A stretch of DNA of 64,000 bases from Phymatolithon calcareum. Its lineage: Eukaryota > Rhodophyta > Florideophyceae > Hapalidiales. A program made the translations under genes and the position numbers. Positions 30,475-42,859 of this stretch are shown here, in pieces. The notes beneath the pieces are model-generated. The model was not told the DNA's origin, ran no database searches, and was given only the letters and a program-made list of their open reading frames with translations. The number at the start of each line of letters is the position of its first letter. Within the stretch, counting starts at the first letter, position 1. The stretch spans positions 1,488,001 to 1,552,000 of the forward strand of contig OZ345375.1 in the NCBI GenBank assembly GCA_977006965.1. Direction: 5' to 3'.

Positions 30475-31782
30475 TCCGCGAATAGGAATGAGGATCGATA
30501 CTGTCGATATCAACGATTATCTGATTATCAACCTGATTTTGGTGGTATGACAGAATATCAAGATTTTCAATCCGATATCAACTACTGTAATGCCCAAATA
30601 CGTAGAATACACAAAAATACAAAAAACGATCGTTTTCTCGAGTCGTACTTCTCAGGAGCACGACTCGAGAAAATAAAAACACTTTTATACATTCTTGGCT
30701 CGTACCTCGCGCTTTACCATAACTTCAGCTATAAAGAGACGAGTTTCTACAGGGCAGAAAATGTGCTGCGTCTTGCCTAAGAAAACTACTCGAGGTGGTT
30801 TTAGGGAGAAGAAGAAGAGTTAGGTCACAAAGGCGCGCAGATAGAAAGTGTTCCCTGATACATGGTGTTTTGGTTAAAAGTGATTGACTAATCTGGAGCG
30901 TCAAATCTCACTTGTTTCAATCAACCATCTTGTTTTTCCCAACATTTTCTTCATCACTGATATGCTTTAGACATATTCAAAAGGCCCTATTGAGACAAAT
31001 TTCCAGTTCTTCTATCTTAAGAAAATGCTTATCAAGCCGCGAATGCTGCTCATTACGAAGAAGCCCACTGCTTTCGACGTTTCGTTTGCTAAGAAGTTAA
31101 GAGCAGATATTCTCATTTAATGATACACTATTGTATATCTTGGAGTGAGTGAATCACGTCGTACGAAACTGTAAACAAATCAAAAGAGGGCGGGTACCTT
31201 GTACGTGAAGAACGTTCGTACCGGTCCCTTTATTGTGTAGGAAAGGTTGAGGTTCATGTCAGTGGAGGTGCGTGAAGATAGAGGAGGATGCAGCAGGTTG
31301 TCTGTTGGTTATTCGTGCTGGTGAGTGCTGAGAGCAGTTATATCTGCGGATGAGGAAGGATTGGATTTTTCTTTTTATATACCTGGCAGCCATGTGGAAG
31401 TTTGTGATTAATCACAAGTGTCCGATATGAATCGCTGAAAAATAGCTGTACGTACACAAAGTATTATATTTTTATTTTTAAAATATTGAAAATTTTAAAC
31501 ATGCACGTTTCGGAACTTCAAAAAAAGTTGATGATTGTGATTTACTGGTAAAGTTATTATTTGATCCAGCCATCACAGCGGGAGGGACTAGTGATGTCCT
31601 CGATGCGAAAACATTACAGCTAATTGAAGATATATTTTTGAAGTATTGGCGTTTCAAAAATCACACGTGGAAGTCTCTGCGCACAAAAGACGAGCATCAA
31701 AGCAATTCGACATGACAACAGCACGTGTGATGATTTGTTACATCATTTCTTATAGTTATTCTATCATACCCTTAATATAGTG

Positions 31783-33969
31783 CAGTAAGACCCCTCTATT
31801 TGCAACCCCTCGTGCTGCAAAACCCCTACAGTTGCATGTAGCACTGGTCTACCACACTCGTGGCATCTAAATTTTATCCAAAATTAAAGGTACCTGCATA
31901 ACTCGCTTATTGCAAACCAGTTCAGGGTCTGATCTATTTTTGCATAAATTTTTGATATCCTATTCTGCATTCGTGCAAAGTCTGGAAAGAAACATTGCAA
32001 TGTCCTCTAGAGCTACAGACGAGTTCAGGGTCGGTTGTATATATTTTTCCATAAATTTTTGATATCCGTATGCTGCATCGGTGCAACGTCTGGAAACAAA
32101 CAATGCATTGTGCTCTAGAGTTGAATTTGAACATGGGTTAGAAAGATGGACTACACGTCGGTTTGTTGCTAACATCCGGGTCGTGCTACGATCCCATCAA
32201 TTATTCTCTCGAAGCAAACGCACAATCATGCCGAAGACAGTCAAATTTCCCTAACGCGCGATCAAAAGGTAAAAATCCTGGCAGAGAGCGAAGGAAAGGC
32301 GTGGAATCAAGCTCTCATAGCTCGTTGGGCTAAGAAGGAGTTTAATCTCGACCAAGCGCCTCATCCCGCTACTATATCCCGTATCATCAAGGCAAAGGAC
32401 AGTATTATTGGCTCATCGAGCACTGGGTCCCGAAAGCGTAAACTGTCTCTAAAATGCGAGGCACTCGAGAGTGCACTGTCTGAGTGGGTGCACGATCAGT
32501 ATGTAAGCAATGTGTTCGTGTCTAGCGATTTGATTAAGGAGAAAGGACGACGACTCCTAGCCATGGTTGATGATACCCTTCCTGGTGATGAGAAAATTCG
32601 GTTGCTGTTCTCAAATGGTTGGCACGACCGCTTTAAGAAACGAAACAAGCTCAAGCGTCATCGTTCGCATGGCGAGAGTGCCGAGGCAGACTATGCTGCC
32701 ATTTGAGCGTGAGCTGCCTCCTATCAAACAGTGATTATATAAGTATTGTGTCAATGACATATGGAGCGGAGACGAATTCGGCCTGTACTACATGATGGCA
32801 CCAACGCTAACTATCGCGATAGGGCCTCTTCCGGGACGCAAAAAGCAAAAGCAGCGGCTCAATTTTATGTCATGCTCAAACGCCGGCGGAACCGAAAAGA
32901 TGCCTTTGATGGTGATGGAAATGCTCGCCTCCCTAGAGTGTTCTAGAAAACGACCGGACAAGAACTGAGATTCGATTATCATTACAATGCCAAAGCCTGG
33001 ATGACGACTATTTTGTGCTTTGATTCCTAAATCGCACAAACGGCAGGACACAAGGTCGCCCTGCTAGTGCACAGTTGTTCTGCCCATGGAAAGACGAACA
33101 CACTGCCGCCACTTAACAACGTCGAAGTGATATTCCTTCCACCGAACACAACTTCGAAGATCCAGCCTCTGGATGCTGGAATCATAGCAGTATTCAAGAC
33201 AAGCTATCGCAAGCGCCAGATTGGACGTGCACTTGAGTTCATCGGACTGAACTCCGATAATATCAACAAAATCGACCAGTTGACGGCCATGAAGTGGATG
33301 CGATGTATTTGGGAAGAACTAGATGCCCAGATCATTTACAACTGCTGGGAAGTGACTGGGGTCATTGACAATATTGTCTGTCGTCATACGAATGGTGTCA
33401 GTACTGTTGATAATGCTGCACTGGCCCAGGATCGTGCTGACGTTCAGGCGATTATCGACGATGTGTTGCCGGCTCGCCATCATATGAACTTTGACGACTT
33501 GCTGAACCCGGCTGGTGAAAATGACTGCACTGCTGAGTGCAGTGATGAGTATCTCATTGCTAATATATTACAGAATCCATTCGATGATCCAACGACCCCT
33601 CATGAAGAAGGAAATAAAATGGACGATGAAGTAGAAGGTGTAGTCGACGAGGTACACATGCTCCCGATGAAAGAGAAGCACTGGCACATCGGACTTTCAA
33701 TTCGAATTCTCGATGACCATGGGCTTTGCAATACCGCTGCTCGTCCTGCCCTTACAGCCGCTCAGCGAGAAATCTGGGCCGAGTACGAGGTCCAGATGCG
33801 ACAGACGCGCATTACTGATTGGATGAAGTAGAATAAGTAACGGGCAAGTGCGCGATTGCACAGCACCTCAGTGTAATGAGATCATGATAAATTTCTCCTG
33901 CTGAAAACCCCCTCTTACTGCACAAAAAGGACTGTCTACGAGGTCGTTGCAATTAGAGGGGTCTTACTG
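31783..33969 (+). mobile_element. pogo/Tigger-like element
   Basis: Ends are CAGTAAGACCCCTCTATTTG and (reversed) CAGTAAGACCCCTCTAATTG. The right side is followed by TA, the expected target; the left side has TG, probably mutated. The TIR resembles those of pogo-type Tc1/mariner elements. The 2,187-bp length and the internal transposase remnant agree with this. Confidence 0.85.
32265..33831 (+). pseudogene. pogo/Tigger transposase with stops and a lost catalytic Asp
   Basis: The first part (32265-32706) is a CENP-B-like helix-turn-helix region (LTRDQKVKILAESEGKAW, TISRIIKAKD) and second HTH, ending at a TGA. After frame changes come DIWSGDEFGLYY with the first catalytic Asp, LLVHSCSAHG where the second catalytic Asp is His, and LPPNTTSKIQPLDAGII with the third Asp, then an acidic C-terminus to TAG near 33831. 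The standard motif at the second site is a D-N pair, here H-S. At least two stops, frameshifts and the lost Asp show that it is dead. Confidence 0.8.
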
Positions 33970-34140
33970 TATCAGGTTTTCCGGGGCAATATCAAAAGTG
34001 ATGTCAACTTTGAAACTTAGGTCGATGCTCATTCCTATCCGCGAAGGGCAAACGTGAGGGAAGGCACGGAATACGTAATCGTCGGGAACACAGCCGGTGT
34101 TCCGACGGCACGTACACGTGTGAGTAGGATTTATAAAAAG

Positions 34141-35983
34141 AGGAAATTACTTATATATTCACGAAGTATGCTTCTAGAGGGAGTATCTTGAGAATTCGAT
34201 TTTTGTGTCCGCAGTACCAGTCTGGAAAAGTCCGCAAATCCAGTCCCAAATATTTTCACTCTTAAGGACCTTCATCCCAATCATAGATTTTCACTTTTAT
34301 TTTCATGAGCTTGGGAATCCGAAAAGCTCATTGGACACTTTCTGTTATGGCAGTACATAATTGGCTGAGCAAAAAAACGTCCTCGCGAATTGGAAACGTT
34401 CTCTAGAAATTCTCAGCAGAGGGTTCCTTCGAAAATCGGGACAGCTCCTTAAACGCGCAGTTTAAGACCACTTCCTAATCCGTTCTTCGCATTTCGAAAA
34501 CTATTATAGAAAGCCTAGAATGTAGGTCATCCAAAAATAAAAAATAAAAGAAAGGGGATTAAATAAGGAGTGCAGAGCACTTTTCGTAATTCTGATCTTG
34601 AAAAGAATCGCCTACGAAGATGGACGATTATCTCGAAAAGGACTCCTTTAATTTCTTATTGCCGCCGTCAAAAGTTTCAAATGGTTGTAGACTAACAAAG
34701 GAAAACTGCAAATTTGTTAAAATCGAACGTCTAGGTAGCAAAAAAGTTCGCGCCGCGAGACCATAAGTTTTTTAAAATCGGCAATGGAACAGGCGAAAAA
34801 TATAGTAAAATTCACGTGGCGCCCCGACGAGAAGCTGAAACTGTTCGCAGGAAACACAGTAAGCTTCTTTCTGTAATGATTGATTAGAGCCAAACATTGG
34901 AAACTTTTGCTGACTTCATATTTGAAAATATTTCACTTCTTTCTACACATTTTCTTGAAATTGGATGCAGTCCCGTCGGTGCAAACGACATAATTAAAAT
35001 TTTCATCCAGTTTATGAGCATTGTCTCGGCCAGTGAGAGCGCTTCAAAGATGGGGAAGTAGGTCCTTAATGAAGACGCGGCATCGGTTTGGCGCGGCCGA
35101 TGTGCTCATCTATGGGACATTTTTTCTCATAACGATTATTAGTTTTCGGAAGCAAACATTTCGTGAAGTTTCAAGTTTTTCCTCAAAAGTGTGCGAAAAC
35201 ATCTGAAGCGAAAGTTTGCAAATGAACACTCTACCACTGAAAACCTTCGACGTCTCTTCGAACCAGTCCACGAAATAATGACTGGTAATGAGGACTTTTT
35301 TGACTGGGTCTATGCCGCGATTTTGATGAATTCTCAAGAAGGCCCCTCTTCTAATGTACTCACTTTGCACAGGTGCACTTATGATATGTCCATTACAGCG
35401 GGAAGGGCAGCTCTTTTCTAGCTAAAAATCTAGAAATTTATTTATGAGTTGGAGACTATTTGGGTCTCTGGGGCTCTAATCCTTCATTAAAAGACCACCT
35501 ATTGTGGTGGACGTTATAGGTGGAGTTATGACCAGAAGAACTCCATTTTGAGTCACAGATAGCAGTAATTCGTGTTTTTGTGCCCTGCACAACAGCAAAT
35601 GAGTAGCCTTTCAATGCTGCGTGCAACGCAAAAGCAGATTTTACAGCTGTTTTCGTCTCAAAAAGATACCATTCTGTAACGTTGCTGACAAACTATTCAT
35701 CCATCTCGTACGGTAGAGCGTGCATTCGAAATAGTTGACGAGGGTGCGGGTAAGTGTGGTGGTTAACGTGAATCTGCCCCGGGGCGTCAAGCTACACTTT
35801 GAAAAAGTTGCACTAAATCTGTTTAACGACAGACAATGTAAACGGTCATTTAAATGGTCGACGACTAAGGTTTTCACTCCGAACAACTGTAATACGGTAC
35901 TGCATCCGTGAGCAGACTGTTTCCACCGGACCAGTACGATGGACCAGAGCTAGGAGACTGTCAGCAAAAGCGTTCGTCGTGAG
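34141..35983. other. Gene-free stretch
   Basis: AT-rich sequence with short frames only. The longest coherent one (35191-35421, plus) reads FANEHSTTENLRRLFEPVHE but belongs to no family I know. No repeats match elsewhere in the window. Confidence 0.35.
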
Positions 35984-36972
35984 CAGGCCTTGGGAGCAAC
36001 ATGGCTGTACTGTATTGGCAAGTTTCGCTGAGTCGCAAAAAGTACTGCAATAGATGTTCTCCGGCCAATATCGTATTGGTATTGGAGCACTTTAAAACCG
36101 AAAACTTTGTCACAAGTCTAACAGAACCTGCTTCTCTACATCTTCCCCAACCTTTTCCGCGACTCGAGCACTTCGTACGTTGGACATAGTACTAACAACA
36201 GTTTGATAATCCCAGTAACTTCTGTTGACTTTCAAAAACAATAGTGACTCAAAGAGCAACGGCGTGATTCTTGGCCTGTTATCCGATAATATTCGAACAG
36301 CAAGGGAAAAAAGGCGTTCGATTTCGGCTGATGAGCCAAGAATAAAATCCAGGTTCATGTAGGACTGTGCATGTTCACGACGCCTTTGCTTGCGTTTCTT
36401 GAAGATATCGGCCGTGGATAAAGTTTCATCGTCTTCTTCCATCGCACTAATGTTTACAGTCTACTCGACCGACGTTTTAATGCAAGACAGAACGTGTGAA
36501 AACGGAGTCGACCACCCGGATCCTTTAGGGAAAGAAACAACAGGCGGGTTGTTCTTGCAGCGAATTTCACGCGGACACGAATATACGAAGCACGGCACAT
36601 TTCTTCGTATGGAGCCGTCGTTTTTTCGCGATGTCATCTTGCTTCGTCATGAGCGCTTTCACGATGTACTCTGGTTTCGGCTTAGACGCCGTCATCTTGT
36701 ACGAGGATTACGACGAGAGAGGGTGAGTGAAGATAGGGATGTGCTAACTGCAGCGAGTGTGCTGGACAACATCGTTACGATTGCGCAGAAATCTTACAGA
36801 AGTACTATGTTATGGGCATGCAAGTCTCTGAGGATTTACTCATGATCGTCTCAGATCTGTCACTTCCCGGATCTTCCAATACGTACTGCAATACGGAACC
36901 AGCGTTCAATAGCGTATCAATACCACTATATTTCAATATAGTGCAATACCAGTATGTTACTCCAAAGGCCTG
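35984..36972 (-). mobile_element. hAT element 3, deletion derivative
   Basis: Ends CAGGCCTTGGGAGCAACAT and (reversed) CAGGCCTTTGGAGTAACAT form a terminal inverted repeat. Flanking octamers GTCGTGAG and GTCGTATT share their first five bases and are probably a decayed 8-bp duplication. TATTG motifs crowd both ends. The 989-bp element retains only the 3' end of the transposase gene (36442-36110, minus). Confidence 0.65.
36110..36442 (-). pseudogene. hAT transposase dimerisation domain remnant
   Basis: The 110 residues contain SSAEIERLFSLAVRILSDNR and LLFESLLFLKVNRSYWDYQT, the C-terminal hAT dimerisation region (pattern S-x3-ER-x-FS and a final LFLK-x-NR). The catalytic RNase-H fold and zinc finger are missing. 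The start at 36442 is the first ATG after the internal deletion (MEEDDETLS). It is closely related to 24756-24559. Confidence 0.8.
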
Positions 36973-37124
36973 GTCGTATTTGCGCCTGTGCAAAGTGAGT
37001 GTATTAGTAAATATGGCAAACTTGGTGAGTACATAAGAAAATTCCTCTAAAATGTATTATCGAGGACATACTACTAGTAGATGCTCAGAGAGAATACCAG
37101 ACATAAGAGAAGAGCCGCCCTTTC

Positions 37125-37185
37125 ACCTGAGGAAGCCTTGCCGGTATATTTGCATGACTGTCGGGCTTTTAAAAAGAAATTTGTC
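37125..37185 (+). mobile_element. LINE family B 3' tail remnant
   Basis: CTGAGGAAGCCTTGCCGG, then TATATTTGCATGACTGTCGG, then GCTTTTAAAAAG, in the order of other family B tails. Confidence 0.6.
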
Positions 37186-37544
37186 AAAAAATTCATATTA
37201 ATTTCATGCGCTACTCTTTCTACTTTAGCTCTTTGCCGCAAGCAGCATGTCCGTCATCGCAGGCAGTGATGTCGATTATCATGTACTTGATTCAAGTATT
37301 AAGCGTGAAAACAATATTTGCGACACCGTACGATGCCGCGATTCAGTCTGCGAGGCTCATGGGAGAAAAGCTGTGAGGTTGGCAAGGGGTCCTTGACAGC
37401 GATTGGTCAACGGCCATAATGGCACGCGAAGACAAGTGATTGGACACTGGCTGTTCGATGAATGTTGAAGAGACACAACAACCGCCATTGTCGGGCGCAT
37501 CCGAGTCGGACAAATGCTCCCGGGATCCGAAAGTATTTTCCTCG

Positions 37545-37765
37545 GCGATTCGAGACGTTCGCCATGCGTCTGGGTCGGATCTGCTTCGCGCGTCGGCGCA
37601 ACGGTCTAAAGGAAGCAACACGAGCTTGCGAGCAGCGCGCGGATGTACCGACGGCAGCGCCACCCCCGGCTACCGACAGTGTCTGTCTATGCGATTCGGG
37701 CCGTTCGCCATACGTCTGGGTTGGATCCGCTTTGCGCGACGACGCCCAAGCAGTATAAGAGACCC
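37545..37765 (+). promoter_or_regulatory. Two direct repeats followed by a TATA box
   Basis: A unit of about 60 bp starting GCGATTCG and containing CGTTCGCCAT, CGTCTGGGT and GCGCG occurs at 37545-37605 and 37691-37750. The second copy is followed at once by CAGTATAAGAGACC (TATA at 37754). The layout resembles a promoter with duplicated upstream elements, for instance of a gene or of a decayed LTR. No convincing ORF follows, and 37770-38540 holds nothing recognisable. Confidence 0.4.
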
Positions 37766-38545
37766 CTTCGTCTGCGAGCCGTCAACTCTTTCTTCCTCAG
37801 GGCTTACCTTTCAACCCACCCCCCTTCCCATCTGCGATCGCAGGGAATACCAATTTGTTTTCGATACAGGGCTTATGTGCAGATTTCAGAGCGGAGATAG
37901 GACTCATTCCGAGAGTCTGAGCTTCATCTGTAATATACGACTGCAATAGATTTTCTTCTTTGTGCCATATCGCGTTGCGCACGAGAGTTGGAAAGGATGG
38001 GCGCTTTTTTTTAAGTTTCTTGTGAACTACGGCAATTATAGATTATAATTAGAATTTTTTACGGGTGGTGCGTTTAGCGGCGTTTCGTCTATTCGTGCGC
38101 TTAGTCCAATGCGTAACATGGGGGCTTCCCTATACGCAACGGCTTAGACACCAGTAAAAGAAAATATGTTTTCATGGACTGAGCCGTTTTGTTGATGTGT
38201 TTTCGCGTCGCCTCGAAAATGTTGTGGATGTTCGGCCTACGGCATGTCTATGAGAAGTGACCGTTGTTTCCGCACGAGAAGCCATGACGGGCGCCCATTC
38301 AGGACGTCAAGTAGGGCTTCGTGCGCTTGCAGCCCAGCTTAGTGACAAGGTCAACGGGCACCAAATCATCTTGTATTAGCTGGCACTAGTGACTGCAACA
38401 TGCGTTATATTGCCTTCGTTTTGCTTCGTCCACGTTCTCAACAACCAGAAGCAATATAGTGCAATATATTGGATGCCAGCCCTGGGCAGAGCGTCCACTA
38501 CAGCGTAGCAATAGGAGTTCACCTTTTTTTCATTTTTTATTGCAA

Positions 38546-38606
38546 TTTTTTAAAGCCCCACAGTCATACGAATATACGGGCAAGCCTTCCTCAGGTGCTA
38601 CCCTCA
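38546..38606 (-). mobile_element. LINE family B 3' tail remnant
   Basis: TTTTTTAAAGCCCCACAGTC, then ACGAATATACGGGCAAGC and CTTCCTCAGGTGCTACC: the family B tail on the minus strand. Confidence 0.65.
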
Positions 38607-38754
38607 CTAGGGCCTGGCAGTGACAGACTACACCGTCAATGTAGCACAGTGGTTAATGTTTTTCCCAATACGTTATGGGCTCAGCAAATACTTAATTTCA
38701 AAGATATCCTCGGTGAGTATTTCGGACCCGGTGCTGCATACTCGGGTCTAAGAT

Positions 38755-38935
38755 GATGGACAAAGAGACTGAATACGAATGCAAAAGACTAACTCAAACT
38801 CTCATATGGAGAGAAAGTCGAATCAAGGAAATGTTAGGAAAACAGAATGCGGTAAGTTAGAAGTAATTGAGAAGCTGCCCATTTCCTCACAGTGACATCT
38901 TGGGTGCTTTTAAAATAAATCAACATATATACCGC
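38755..38935 (+). mobile_element. LINE family A 3' end
   Basis: The coding end GAATACGAATGCAAAAGACT and GAATCAAGGA matches 21610-21670. It ends in GTAAGTTAG and the tail GGGTGCTTTTAAAATAAATC, as at 21757-21771. It lies tail to tail with the minus-strand copy that begins at 39045. Confidence 0.7.
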
Positions 38936-39044
38936 TCACTAGGGCGGCTCTACTCTTATGTACAGGAGTTCAACTGTTTCGCTACAGCCGGCATTACACA
39001 CCTTGCACACTGGATCGTACGCCATTGCGTCATAGGAGATATTT

Positions 39045-41430
39045 AATGGTTTTATTTTGAGAGCTCCCAAAGCCTCACATTGGAGTAACGGGGCAGCTCT
39101 TGCGATAATCTCTAAGCTAAAGTCGTCTGGTTACTCAAAACGTTCTTGATTCGTAGTTCTCTCCCAGCAAAAGCTCCTGTGAGTCTCTTGCACTCAAAAT
39201 CAATTTATGTACTCATCTTCGACAACGCTAGAGTACGTTGTAAGGCGACTAGTTCGATAACCGCGGTAATCTCACAAAAGACACCCAATACTGATTTCCT
39301 CCAAAGGGATGCTCGGTTGAATGTCAACATTAGGCACCTTAAACGTGTTGTTCTTTCACCTATGTAAAGGATCCCTGGTAGCTTGCCATCAGTAGGAATC
39401 TTCATTGATCTGCTGTCTTCTTCCTTTTCCCATACCTTAATTGTTTCTTCTCTCCGCCTCTTCTTTGTGACAGATCCCTCCTGGGTTTTCTCAAGGGCTT
39501 GTCGCAGGTCTTCATAAATCCTGAGATATTCAATATCCTTCATTGCTGCCATTATGTCCTCATCTCTTCCAAAGTACTCTTCTGTTTCTTCAAGGCGCTT
39601 TTTATGTCTTACCAGGCTTTTAATGCAAAACGTTCTGCTTGATGACGTCTCCTCATCTTTGGTGGTCCCAGTCGGCACAGAAATTGCATTCGTTCCCGGC
39701 GATGTTCGGCATACTTTCCGAAACCATTCTTGCAGAACAAGCCCTCTGCCGACTCGATTGCCAAGAGCAATCGATTTGTCATTGGAGTAACGTGTAACGC
39801 ATACTCCCATTTCGGGATATTTAGCGACTTAAAGATCCTGATGCATGTCTCCGGTTTGAACCCTCGAACATTCACTCCAAGCTCCCGAAGCTTATGTGTG
39901 CATCCTGCAGCATGTCGAACTCATGCTATGGCCGTGTCATCCGTAAAACCCTTGTCATTCATGCTTACCCCAAGATACGAGAATCTCCAGGCTTGAAATG
40001 GTTCTCGTTCCGCCAAGTAAAAAGCGTGCTTCTGAAGCCCTTTGTACTTACGAACTTCCCTTTTTCCTGGTTTTGTGTTCCATTTCATGCCATTTTCGCT
40101 TGCCGAAATGGTCGCTATATCAAGAAGTTTCTGCATTCCTCGACCTGTCTTCGCTTGAAGCTGAATATCATCTGCGAACAATTGCACTGGGCTGTCTTGG
40201 ACGTTTCCGTCTGTCTTGGAGACGGCTTCTGCGAATGTGTCCATGAATATATTGTATAGTCATGGACTAAGCGGGGAATCTTGAGAAACTCCTCGGTCGA
40301 TGATACACCACGTTTCTGTCTCTTCTCCACCTGATGTGACCCACGATGGTTTTAACAGGTACGCAATCATCTCTTCAGGAAGTTTCTCTGTCAGCCTCTT
40401 AATGAGGATATCCCTTGGCACACTATCGTATGCCGCGGATAGGTCGAGAACTGCCATGAACGGATGACTCTTTTTCATTGTACTTTTTGCGCGGAGTATA
40501 GCGAGATATGTGCTTCTGTCTTTCCGAAAACCCAGCTGAACCTTATTGAAACGGTAGTTCTCGCGAAAGTATGCATCTAGAGCTGAGTCAATGATTTTCC
40601 TAGCTTGACTTAAAAGAGACATGAGCTAGGCCTTTCTTGTATAAGGGAATCAGAGTTGCTTGGCGCCATGCCCGAGGAAGACATTTGACTCTCCCGCATG
40701 TTTCCCATATTGCTAGCATTATTTCGAGCCCCGCTTCTTTGTTCGCGTGTAACATTTCGACCATTGCATCCAAGTTGCCTCCATTGTGAAAAGATATTTT
40801 CTTGACACGCCGCACATTCGCCTCGTTGAGAGGCTTACCCTTGCTCTCCTTTGCCCAAACCAGATTACCCTGAAAACACCGAGGATATTTAGAAATACGC
40901 TTTCGCGCATCATCCTGCCCATCATGTGCACGAGGCTTCTGTCTCCCTTGTTTCTGTCAATACTTTTTTATTATTATTCAACTTTATTTAAAAGCCACAC
41001 AGACTTCCGAAGATATGGGCAAGGCTTTCTCTAATGCTACCTACCTTTGTGTAGCTCGCGAAACGCCCACCAGAATGGCGGACGGGAGAACTCTGGATTC
41101 AAGGTAATCCTATCTCAGTCCTCTATCGGGTTGTTGGTGCTTGGACTCTACCGCTATTTTCCGTGCCTTCTACGACTCAATACAACCCTTCGTCGTTCTC
41201 CATGCGTTCTATGAGTGTATTTCTATCAATACTGCTCCATGGTCCCGTACATGCTTCTTGTCCACTTTCCGAATACCGCATTGCAGACTACCAGAACGAA
41301 CACTGTTTTCTACTATTGCTGATACTTTGCTTGTACCACCGCCATTACGCATATTCACTGGTGTACCAGGCCAAGTGAGGAAAAAGAATTACATAAAAGC
41401 TTGGAAGGGCACAAAAACACAGGACATTAC
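39045..41430 (-). mobile_element. LINE family A, longest copy
   Basis: Read on the minus strand: an N-terminal region (40815-40600) with NKEAGLEIMLAIWETCG and TLIPLYKKG, then fingers and motif A (VLDLSAAYDSVPRDIL), motif B damaged (GVSQDSPLSP, followed by a stop near 40260), motif C FADDIQL, thumb (39875-39609) and the C-terminal region (39810-39205). Several frame changes and one stop disable it. The tail (TTTTATTTTGAGAGCTCCC on the plus strand) is at 39045. A family B insertion at 40965-41219 splits its 5' part. It extends further 5' than the copy at 20.3 kb. Confidence 0.85.
40965..41219 (-). mobile_element. LINE family B insertion inside LINE family A
   Basis: TTTCTGTCAATACT (40951-40964) and TTTCTATCAATACT (41220-41233) flank the insert as a 14-bp target duplication. 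The homologous site at 14905-14925 is uninterrupted. The insert carries the family B tail (TTTATTTAAAAGCCACACAG) and the coding end matching 23780-23900. Confidence 0.85.
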
Positions 41431-41475
41431 AAGAAACAGTTCCTACCAGTAGATGTAGCGCCAAGCAAGCTAGTG
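41427..41475 (-). pseudogene. piggyBac-like copy 3, C-terminal fragment
   Basis: AACAGTTCCTACCAGTAGA followed by TGTA is nearly identical to 28285-28310 in copy 2. On the minus strand it reads TSTGRNCF, the end of the Cys-rich module. It is separated by later insertions from the rest of copy 3 (42860-43284 and 48642-49496). Confidence 0.5.
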
Positions 41476-41734
41476 CTCGGCGTACACAAAGACAGGAAAG
41501 AACAGGGTGAGAAAGCAAAAGAAAAGCGGGAGCGACTGAATGTGACCATCGAAAAGACACACCCCCGAAATGGGCAAACCGGAATAAATGGTGTGTCGCC
41601 CTCGGAGCACACTTTCCAGATTTATGGCTGAGCGAGCTCGCGACGGGTGAAAGTTGCACGCGGATCTAGACGTGATAGTTACGACTCTGGCAGAAATGGA
41701 GTCAGTGTACGGATGTCCACGGAGCACCATCCAG

Positions 41735-41905
41735 AGCCTCCCGTAGAGGACTGAGATAGGACTACTTTGAGTCCTGAGTTTTCCCGTCCGCCATTCTGGT
41801 GGAGGTTTCTTGAGCTGCACAAAGGTAGGTAGCATCAGAGGAAGCCTTGACCATATCTTCGGAAGTCTGTGGGGCTTTTAAATAAACCTGAAAGGAAAAA
41901 AACCA
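41735..41905 (+). mobile_element. LINE family B 3' UTR and tail
   Basis: CCGTAGAGGACTGAGATAGG, CTTTGAGTCCTGAGTTTTCC and the tail ATATCTTCGGAAGTCTGTGG and GGCTTTTAAATAAACCTG closely match 23860-24025. This is one of the least diverged family B copies. Confidence 0.8.
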
Positions 41906-42859
41906 TCCACAGCCTTGCGGGAACTCCAACGGTAGTATTAATCGGACATGAGCGCGCGCCTTCGCGTCACGCGTCTGTGAGAGCTCAACGATGACATCAT
42001 CGACGCGATGAAGACGCGGATGGCGAACAAGGAAACGAAAAGAAGGAACAGAATGCGGGAGCGAACGATGTCTGTGTCGTCGTCAAACGGAGACCTTGGC
42101 TTGGTTGTCAACCTTAATGCGAAAGCACGAAGTGAAGGGAAGGTTGGATTGCAGTGTGTGCGACTTCGCCGTTTTGGATTGCTCAGAAAGCCTACTCTAC
42201 GCGTTTGATGTAGGGCAATTGGGAAGCTTTCGAGTACTGCATGGTCGAAGGGAAGTGCAGGCAAGATTAAGCGTACGGCGATCCGAGCAGGCCCGGACAG
42301 AAGCAGAAACTCTCCACCTTCTTTTACTGAGAAGTTTCAAACTACATTATGTACTATCGGCAGAAGCGAAGAAAGAAACAGATTGGTTCGGGGGACAGGT
42401 CTCCGCGGCCCGACGATAAGGGTGATCTGCGCGTCTAGATTGAGACACAGGCGCACAGTCTCTTTTCGTCTCATTCTTATCAGCCTATCGAAAGTCCAAA
42501 CAGCAATTTTTCGCCGGTGAATTTGAGGACACATCGTCGCTACGCAATCGTACTTTGTATGAAGTTTACTACCCCCATTTTCGGATAAGAATCTCCGTTT
42601 AGAGTGCACATTTTCCAGAACTGCGAGAAATATCGTTCCCCAATCGTACAAAGGGCTTGCCGCTGGAACCGTGGCAGCCCATTACCGACAGCACTCGGCT
42701 CGCAGTCAGGCATGATGACAACAACTTCCTCTTACGATGCTTGGTCCCAAGAGCCTTGCAAAACGTAGGCGAGAGAGCCCAGGAGGGGGCATTTAAAGTT
42801 TCTGAAGGTTGTATCAAAGCTTGTATGCCCTTCTGTGGAGCATCTGATTGCCACTGTAA
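41906..42859. other. Gene-free stretch
   Basis: A plus frame at 42008-42208 begins MKTRMANKETKRRNRMRERT, and a minus frame at 42264-41938 opposes it. Neither is recognisable. The stretch may belong to the middle of the decayed piggyBac-like copy 3, but I cannot align it. Confidence 0.3.

Larger units (their letters stand above)
30483..34037. mobile_element. hAT-type element 2 with nested pogo element
   Basis: Terminal repeats TAGGAATGAGGATCGA and (reversed) TAGGAATGAGCATCGA are flanked by the perfect 8-bp duplication TCCGCGAA (30475-30482 and 34038-34045). An 8-bp duplication and TAGG-type ends are characteristic of hAT transposons. The left end is followed by ATCGATA/TCGATATC motifs. No hAT transposase frame is visible, so it is non-autonomous. 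The pogo/Tigger element at 31783-33969 lies inside it. The 8-bp site interrupts repeat block part C. Confidence 0.8.

Noticed and set aside
30358-30780. 140-codon plus ORF
   Set aside because: It crosses the hAT-type border at 30483 and its target duplication, so it is not one gene.
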